The notes under the pieces: model-generated
Database searches by the model: none
Seen by the model: the letters and a program-made list of their open reading frames with translations, nothing else
What the model was told of the DNA's origin: nothing
Origin: Fidelibacterota bacterium UBA7301
GTDB taxonomy: Bacteria; Fidelibacterota; Marinisomatia; Marinisomatales; TCS55
Direction: 5' to 3'
DNA length: 20,216 nt
NCBI GenBank assembly: GCA_002471845.1
Contig: DKQT01000020.1
Location: forward strand, 1-20,216
Part shown: positions 15,992 to 20,216 of the stretch, in pieces
How the letters are laid out: the number at the start of each line of letters is the position of its first letter
How positions within the stretch are numbered: the first letter of the stretch is position 1
Translations under genes and position numbers: made by a program

Positions 15992-16702
15992 ATCCTTTTT
16001 TGCAGATTTTCTGAACCGTCAAATTTTTGGCGGTTCATCTTCATCAGTTTCGCCGTCCTCTTTCTTTCAGGATGTGCATCACATCCCACCATTAACCCCC
16101 ATTTACCGGAAGCAGGTAAATCTAAAAAAGGATACGCTCTCTCAACAGAAAACTTTTTCCCCTACCTATGGTATCGAAAAGGCTTGACGGATAAAAGTGA
16201 GATCGGTATTCGTCTTGGTCTCCCGATTTATGGTTCAGGCATAGATTACAGCCGTGTCTTGTATCAAAAGGACAATAAATGGGATATGATCAATCTGGCT
16301 TGGTCCGTGAATCCCAATTTCAATATTGATGCCACCTATTACAAATTCAAGACCAAAAAAAGTGATGAGGGATTTTTGAAATCCCGCTGGTGGGGGCTGC
16401 GAGGCATGGTTATCCGGAACGGGATCACCAATCATGCCAGCAATAGGCTGGGTATTCTTTTAGGGTTTCAATCCAATCCTCGTTGGGGAATGGAATTTGG
16501 CTATTTTCACGATCCTACCTCAATGCCGATCACTGAACTCTTCAACCCAAGGTGGGATCCCACAGGTAAGGATGCATCTCCACGATTTGCCGATAAACCT
16601 ATGAAAGATTCCGCCACGGGATTTCCATCGGAATATTCCAGGCTGACGGGATTATCTTTGAGTGTTTTCTTCGATTTGGATGCCCCCAAGAAGAAAAAGT
16701 AA
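15992..16702 (+). CDS. Predicted outer-membrane lipoprotein with non-canonical start
   Basis: About 236 codons. The open frame encodes a short basic region, a hydrophobic segment (about residues 15-25) and the lipobox L25-S26-G27-C28, a signal peptidase II site, so the mature protein should be lipid-anchored. The rest contains repeated aromatic, polar segments (NPNFNIDATYYKFKTKK, WGLRGMVIR, WGMEFGYFHDP) that look like beta-strands of an outer-membrane or surface protein; I do not recognise the family. No ATG, GTG or TTG lies upstream of the signal peptide after the in-frame stop near 15935. ATC 15992 behind AGGGGG or CTG 15977 are the only reasonable starts. A TTG at 16184 would remove the signal peptide and is unlikely. 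Confidence 0.65.
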   Translation: MLFCRFSEPSNFWRFIFISFAVLFLSGCASHPTINPHLPEAGKSKKGYALSTENFFPYLWYRKGLTDKSEIGIRLGLPIYGSGIDYSRVLYQKDNKWDMINLAWSVNPNFNIDATYYKFKTKKSDEGFLKSRWWGLRGMVIRNGITNHASNRLGILLGFQSNPRWGMEFGYFHDPTSMPITELFNPRWDPTGKDASPRFADKPMKDSATGFPSEYSRLTGLSLSVFFDLDAPKKKK

Positions 16703-16738
16703 TTTTTCCTCTTTCAGTTTCTAATTTCCACACCCAAA

Positions 16739-17629
16739 ATGGCCTTACAAAATTTTATCAAATCCTGCTTTGACAGAGTCGTTGCGTCAGATTACGATGG
16801 TCCAACCAGTGCACATCCCATTATTGTTCTTAATTCGTTGAAAAATATCATTGGTGATGATCGGCAAAATCCATCTAAACTATTATTGGATGCTATGGCA
16901 GGGTTGGTTGAACGATTTCCACAAAGAAATGATGACCAAGCAGTATTAGATCGTGTGGCGAAAGATGGTCTGGGCCTCACTGTATTTATTGCCGATTTGG
17001 AAGATGTCTGCCAGTGTGGTAACCCACTTGAAATAGAAACGGAAGCGGCCCGGCTCCAATGGGTGAGTGAAAATGGTTTAGCGGGAATAGATTGTCTCAT
17101 AGAAGTGGCTCTCCAGGATTTTGACCGATTGGGACTATTTGCCTATCATCTACAGCGGGCCAATGTCTTTAACCAAGATGTCAAAAATACTTGGCCCCAT
17201 ACCCGCTGCCTCCTGAAAGAAATAGCGAAATCACCCCTTCCCGATCCACACGATAGAATCGAAATCAATATTGATGATTATTTTTCGCCTCTCGCTTCTT
17301 GTCTCTCGTCTCTCATCCCTTCTCTCTCCGCAGCCAAACGATTGTGGGGTGGTAATTACGTTCGAATCGAAGGATATCGCCGGGAACTCTCCCATTGGTT
17401 CAGCACCATGTCGGTTGAAGAAAGTCTGGCGAAAAATATGATGAATGGACTTGAAGATTATGTGAAAAATGGGGGTAAATTTTTTATTGGAATGGCAGAG
17501 AATTTTATCGGGAATCCCGAATGGGAAGCCAAGATCATCCAATTAGAAGCATTGCGGTATTTTGCCAAAAACGTGTCTTCAAATGATCTGCCCATAATTT
17601 CATCCTACTTAAAGGAACTTACCTCATGA
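16739..17629 (+). CDS. Unknown soluble protein carrying an in-frame heptanucleotide repeat
   Basis: A 296-residue protein that I do not recognise. It has no signal peptide or membrane segment and is mostly helical in appearance; blocks such as VFIADLEDVCQCGNP, AYHLQRANVF and GMAENFIGNPEW look well formed. Residues 183-196 are encoded by six tandem 7-base units (17285-17326), which makes this short Pro/Ser/Leu segment probably variable and non-essential. The ATG at 16739 is 36 bases after the lipoprotein stop, and the gene ends overlapping the start of the MBL-fold gene by four bases (ATGA), so the two are translationally coupled. The function is unknown. Confidence 0.75.
   Translation: MALQNFIKSCFDRVVASDYDGPTSAHPIIVLNSLKNIIGDDRQNPSKLLLDAMAGLVERFPQRNDDQAVLDRVAKDGLGLTVFIADLEDVCQCGNPLEIETEAARLQWVSENGLAGIDCLIEVALQDFDRLGLFAYHLQRANVFNQDVKNTWPHTRCLLKEIAKSPLPDPHDRIEINIDDYFSPLASCLSSLIPSLSAAKRLWGGNYVRIEGYRRELSHWFSTMSVEESLAKNMMNGLEDYVKNGGKFFIGMAENFIGNPEWEAKIIQLEALRYFAKNVSSNDLPIISSYLKELTS
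17285..17326. repeat. Six tandem 7-bp units (consensus TCGTCTC) inside a gene
   Basis: Reading the plus strand: TCGCCTC, TCGCTTC, TTGTCTC, TCGTCTC, TCATCCC, TTCTCTC. On the other strand the consensus is GAGACGA. The total is 42 bases, divisible by three, so the host reading frame is kept. The units are diverged from each other, indicating age or imperfect copying. Confidence 0.7.
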
Positions 17630-18474
17630 ATATTGGCGGCTACGACCTTTACAGCATTGAAACCAGCATTTTCTCCCTGGATGGGGGTGCCATGTTTGGG
17701 ATTATCCCCAAACCACTGTGGGAAAAAGAAGTACCGGCGGACGATCAGAATCGCATCACTATAGTGACCCGTTCTTTACTTTTAGTGGGGCACGACAGAA
17801 AAATTATTGTTGATACAGGCAACGGTGACAAATGGCAGGACAAATTCAAAGCCATCTACAATATTGATACGGAGACGGTGAACCTCAATTTGTCCCTGGC
17901 AAAATATGGATTTACCGCCGAAGACATCACTGATGTCTTTTGTACTCATATGCATTTTGACCATATCGGCGGTAATACAAAATTGGTGGATGGCAGGCTG
18001 GAACCGACTTTTCCTAATGCCACCTATTGGATGCAGAATGAAAACTGGGATTTAGCCAATTCGCCATCTGAAAAAGATCAAGGCAGTTTCATGGAAGCGG
18101 ATTGGTCCGTCTTGGCAGAAAATGGGATGATAGAAATTGTGGATGGGAAAGAATCATTTTTGCCGGGTATCACCATGGAAATTTCCTATGGTCACTCCAC
18201 GGGTATGATGCTTCCCAAGGTTCAGGACAGCAGCAACACCATTGTGTACATGGCGGACCTCATTCCCATGGCGGCCCACATCCCCTTGCCCTGGGTCATG
18301 GCCTACGATATTCATCCCGTCCTCACGGTGCAGGAAAAACGGGCCTTCCTCCCCAAGGTGGTAGAAGGGAATTGGATCCTCTTTTTTGAGCATGATCCCA
18401 TTCACCAGGGATGCAACGTCCACTTCGACGGGAAGCATTACCGTTTGAAAGAATCGGTCACCATCAGTGAGTGA
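17626..18474 (+). CDS. Metallo-beta-lactamase-fold hydrolase, YtnP / AHL lactonase-like
   Basis: A 282-residue enzyme with a complete set of metal ligands: H108-x-H110-x-D112-H113 (THMHFDHIGGN), H190 (GHSTG), D211 (ADLIP) and H256 (FEHDP), consistent with a two-metal active site. The pattern FPNATYWMQNENWDLA and PWVMAYDIHP...EKRAFLP is characteristic of the YtnP-type subgroup, near N-acyl homoserine lactonases. Lactonase activity is possible but many such proteins act on other lactones or esters, and the substrate cannot be read. No signal peptide is evident, so it is likely cytoplasmic. It overlaps the unknown gene by 4 bases and the DUF309 remnant by 8, so all are probably one transcript. 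Confidence 0.88.
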   Translation: MNIGGYDLYSIETSIFSLDGGAMFGIIPKPLWEKEVPADDQNRITIVTRSLLLVGHDRKIIVDTGNGDKWQDKFKAIYNIDTETVNLNLSLAKYGFTAEDITDVFCTHMHFDHIGGNTKLVDGRLEPTFPNATYWMQNENWDLANSPSEKDQGSFMEADWSVLAENGMIEIVDGKESFLPGITMEISYGHSTGMMLPKVQDSSNTIVYMADLIPMAAHIPLPWVMAYDIHPVLTVQEKRAFLPKVVEGNWILFFEHDPIHQGCNVHFDGKHYRLKESVTISE

Positions 18475-18607
18475 AGCAGTAGAAATGGCGGCTCTCTTTC
18501 AAAAAGGATTGTCCGAATATGAAAAAGGGGATTATTTTGAAGCCCACGAAGCTTGGGAAGATACATCAGAATTTGACTGGGACTTGGTCCCGAACTTGAA
18601 AGAATAG
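18467..18607 (+). pseudogene. DUF309 remnant with probable internal deletion
   Basis: A 46-residue frame from GTG 18467 (or ATG 18485) to TAG 18605-18607. Residues around GLSEYEKGDYFEAHEAWED match the conserved N-terminal block of DUF309 (YxxGxYFEAHExWE). The normal domain is about 60 to 120 residues and continues with a second helix bundle block (W...FLQGLIQ type), which is absent; instead the sequence jumps to TSEFDWDLVPNLKE and stops. This looks like a 5' end joined to a natural 3' end, so an in-frame internal deletion is likely. It may also be a genuine small protein, but lacks most of the family's helices. Confidence 0.6.
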
Positions 18608-18608
18608 G

Positions 18609-18947
18609 ATGAATAATATTGCCCTCTTTGTAAAAGATTTTCAGAAAGGCACGGAACTTTCAGAGCGCCTTGCCACAGCGGATATGAATGTCACCTTTGC
18701 CGAATCCATTTATGACCTCCCGGACCAATGCAAGATCGGCATCATTGATTTGGATGATGAAAAATTCGGGAATGTAAAATTTGTGTCCGAGCTGAACAGC
18801 CAGACGAATATGACCCTTTTGGGTTATATGAAAACAGTCCATAAAGAAACAATGGATAAACTGAAATCCGCCGGCTGTAACATGGTGATATCCAAGGCGT
18901 CTATCGTGAAGAATGTACAATCATTGGTTAAAGAACTTTCGAAGTGA
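18609..18947 (+). CDS. Small protein resembling a degenerate response-regulator receiver domain
   Basis: A 112-residue protein with alternating strands and helices like a CheY fold: IALFVKD (strand 1), CKIGIIDLDD with D47/D49 (strand 3, where the phospho-acceptor would be), MTLLGYM (strand 4) and NMVISKAS with S95-K96 (strand 5, position of the conserved lysine). The N-terminal acidic pair of true receivers is missing, so phosphorylation is unlikely. No output domain is attached. It starts one base after the DUF309 remnant stop and overlaps the endonuclease III start by four bases (GTGA), so it is part of this operon. The receiver-like assignment is from fold impression only. Confidence 0.6.
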   Translation: MNNIALFVKDFQKGTELSERLATADMNVTFAESIYDLPDQCKIGIIDLDDEKFGNVKFVSELNSQTNMTLLGYMKTVHKETMDKLKSAGCNMVISKASIVKNVQSLVKELSK

Positions 18948-19588
18948 GGGAGAGCAAAGCCAAAAAAGTAGAACGGGCGAAAGCGGTTTTCGAATCGCTC
19001 CTAACGGAATACCCCAATGCCAAATGTTCCCTCCATTATTTATCAGCCCATAAACTATTGGTAGCAACAATACTCTCAGCCCAATGCACGGATCACCGCG
19101 TAAACCGGGTAACACCGGCACTATTTCAAAAATATAAATCACCGCAAGATTTCGCCTATTGTGATGTGTCGGAACTGGCGAAAGATGTCCATTCCTGCGG
19201 ATACCACAACCAAAAGGCAAAATCCATACAAGGTGCCAGTTTAAAAATTGTTGAAGAGCATGGGGGAAAAGTGCCTAATAATATGGATGAACTGGTGAAA
19301 CTACCCGGGGTGGGTCGAAAGACAGCCAATTGCGTATTAGGAGAAATTTACAATGTGCCTTCTATGGTGATTGACACCCACATGGTACGGATCATGAATC
19401 TGCTCAAGTTCACAAATACCAAAGACGCCAAAAAGATCGAGTTTGAATTGATGGCATTATTTGAGAATCAAAACTGGGTCAAACTCACCCATTTAATTAT
19501 TGATCACGGCCGTGCCGTATGTATTGCCCGCCGGCCCCAGTGCGGGGCATGTGTGATTAATGAACTATGCCCATCGGCATTAATTTAA
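18944..19588 (+). CDS. nth: Endonuclease III (Nth), DNA glycosylase/AP lyase
   Basis: A 214-residue base-excision repair enzyme that removes oxidised pyrimidines and cleaves abasic sites. Evidence: helix-hairpin-helix LPGVGRKTA with the catalytic lysine K126, the catalytic aspartate D144 in VIDTHMVRI, and the [4Fe-4S] ligands C193-x6-C200-x2-C203-x5-C209. Length matches the family (about 211). The start is GTG at 18944 overlapping the upstream stop; the first ATG in frame comes far downstream, so GTG is needed to retain the N-terminal helices (ILSAQCTD block). Coupled translation with the receiver-like gene is likely. Confidence 0.95.
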   Translation: MRESKAKKVERAKAVFESLLTEYPNAKCSLHYLSAHKLLVATILSAQCTDHRVNRVTPALFQKYKSPQDFAYCDVSELAKDVHSCGYHNQKAKSIQGASLKIVEEHGGKVPNNMDELVKLPGVGRKTANCVLGEIYNVPSMVIDTHMVRIMNLLKFTNTKDAKKIEFELMALFENQNWVKLTHLIIDHGRAVCIARRPQCGACVINELCPSALI

Positions 19589-19698
19589 AATATTTTCATA
19601 TTCGTAATAGAAGTGTTGTAACGCGTAAGGTGGCTTTGCTAATCTTGCGCAATTGGCTAAATTGTGGCTCCAATATTATTTGCAGCATACAATAAAAA

Positions 19699-20115
19699 AT
19701 GAATAAACCCTATTTAACCAAAGTATTCTATTTCAACGCCGCCCACCAGTATGGGCATGATGACTGGTCCGATGAAAAAAATTGGGATGTATTTGGTCTC
19801 GATTCTAAAGTCCATGGCCATAATTATACACTGGAGGTCATGGTCACCGGTGAGATCAGTTCTGATACAGGCTTTATCGTCGACCTTGAACATCTGAAAG
19901 AAGTGGTGAATATCCATGTGATCGATGTTCTGGATCACTGTCAACTTGAAAAAGAAGTGGATTGGTTCAAGGATAAACAACCCAGTTCAGAGAATTTGGT
20001 TCAGTTTATTTGGGAGCAGATCGCACCACGATTGGCGGGAGCCAGACTCCACCGCATTCGCCTGCGGGAAACACCCACCATTTTCACCGATTATTACGGA
20101 CCGGACTGTTACTAA
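19699..20115 (+). CDS. 6-pyruvoyltetrahydropterin synthase / QueD family protein lacking the catalytic cysteine
   Basis: A 138-residue protein of the PTPS/QueD fold. The zinc ligands H16 (FNAAHQ), H39 and H41 (VHGHNY) are present, as are the D-H pair in LDHCQL and the glutamate in RLRETPT. In E. coli QueD a catalytic cysteine sits four residues before the HGH motif; here that position is D35. Classical QueD or PTPS chemistry would need the cysteine, so this may act on a different pterin, as other PTPS subgroups do. It overlaps the YhhQ-type transporter by one base (TAATG), which supports a role in queuosine or another deazapurine pathway. The 110-base gap upstream holds no recognisable riboswitch. 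Confidence 0.85.
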   Translation: MNKPYLTKVFYFNAAHQYGHDDWSDEKNWDVFGLDSKVHGHNYTLEVMVTGEISSDTGFIVDLEHLKEVVNIHVIDVLDHCQLEKEVDWFKDKQPSSENLVQFIWEQIAPRLAGARLHRIRLRETPTIFTDYYGPDCY

Positions 20116-20216
20116 TGGATTTCAAAAACAAATTTTATTTGATACTCGCCGGTATCTTCATTGCGTCATTGGTTAGTTCCAACCTTATTTTCCAGAAATT
20201 TTTCACGTGGTCCCCA
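20115..20216 (+). CDS. yhhQ: Start of a YhhQ/QPTR-type queuosine-precursor transporter (partial)
   Basis: The first 34 codons only; the gene continues beyond the window. The ATG at 20115 shares its A with the TAA of the preceding gene. The protein begins with a short basic stretch followed by a hydrophobic segment reading LAGIFIASLVSSNLIFQK, which fits the first helix of the PF02592 family, whose members import queuosine precursors such as preQ0 or preQ1. Position next to a QueD homologue agrees with this, but with so few residues the call is tentative. Confidence 0.6.
   Translation, partial: MDFKNKFYLILAGIFIASLVSSNLIFQKFFTWSP

Noticed and set aside
17285..17326. Possible CRISPR-like array
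   Set aside because: Units are 7 bases, directly adjacent without spacers and inside a coding region, so it is a simple tandem repeat.
17231..17542. A minus-strand reading frame of 103 codons with an Arg/Glu-rich ERRDERRETRSERR stretch
   Set aside because: It is the reverse complement of the 7-base repeat in the plus-strand gene; the rest has no recognisable domain and it lies wholly inside a better supported gene.
18102..18389. 95-codon plus-strand frame inside the MBL-fold gene
   Set aside because: Rich in His/Gly/Arg from frame-shifted reading of a gene with complete metal ligands; not coding.
19589..19698. Possible preQ1 riboswitch upstream of the QueD-like gene
   Set aside because: No pseudoknot-type preQ1 consensus (CUA...AAAAAACUA-like) is visible; short inverted AATTG/CAATT pieces are too weak to call.

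Overview
The window looks like a chromosomal segment of an uncultured, moderately AT-rich Gram-negative bacterium, most likely from the FCB group (Bacteroidota, Ignavibacteria or Marinimicrobia-like). Three things support this: a citrate synthase of the mitochondrial (si) type, a stand-alone GroES-like protein of a kind I recall from Bacteroidota, and a lipid A exporter-like ABC protein beside ADP-heptose-type glycosyltransferases, which implies an outer membrane. The placement is an inference, not a measurement. No rRNA, tRNA, CRISPR array, transposase or phage gene was seen, and no gene-free stretch exceeds about 220 bases.

Layout. 1-92: the tail of an unknown plus-strand gene and its terminator. 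104-1633 (minus strand): a GroES-like gene followed by hemW. 1634-1855: a divergent intergenic region with a perfect hairpin. 1856-2284: a GNAT acetyltransferase. 2369-8431: a tightly packed surface-glycan operon with an MsbA-like ABC exporter, a GT4 glycosyltransferase, a GT9 heptosyltransferase-like enzyme, a CDP-glycerol glycerophosphotransferase-like enzyme and a WaaF-like GT9. 8512-11628: an AT-rich three-gene module of inositol-3-phosphate synthase, an inositol-1-phosphate cytidylyltransferase-like enzyme and a second glycerophosphotransferase-like enzyme. 11768-12496: another nucleotidyltransferase. 12497-14062: a scar-like region with short broken reading frames, a DUF1015 gene and the first 33 codons or so of an (Fe-S)-binding CCG-type protein, probably a decayed acquired block. 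14135-15990: citrate synthase and a two-CBS-domain protein. 15992-16702: a lipoprotein lacking a normal start codon. 16739-19588: a chain of overlapping genes, namely an unknown protein, a YtnP-like metallo-beta-lactamase-fold hydrolase, a DUF309 remnant, a degenerate receiver-like protein and endonuclease III. 19699-20216: a QueD/PTPS-family protein lacking the catalytic cysteine, and the start of a YhhQ-type queuosine-precursor transporter.

The most interesting unit is the surface-glycan region. The neighbouring genes suggest that glucose-6-phosphate is converted to inositol-phosphate, activated as CDP-inositol, and that phospho-inositol is then transferred by a soluble TagF/TagB-like enzyme to a heptose-containing lipid-linked glycan flipped by the MsbA-like exporter. 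No membrane CDP-alcohol phosphotransferase (the usual user of CDP-inositol) is present in the window. This is a hypothesis built from family recognition and gene order.
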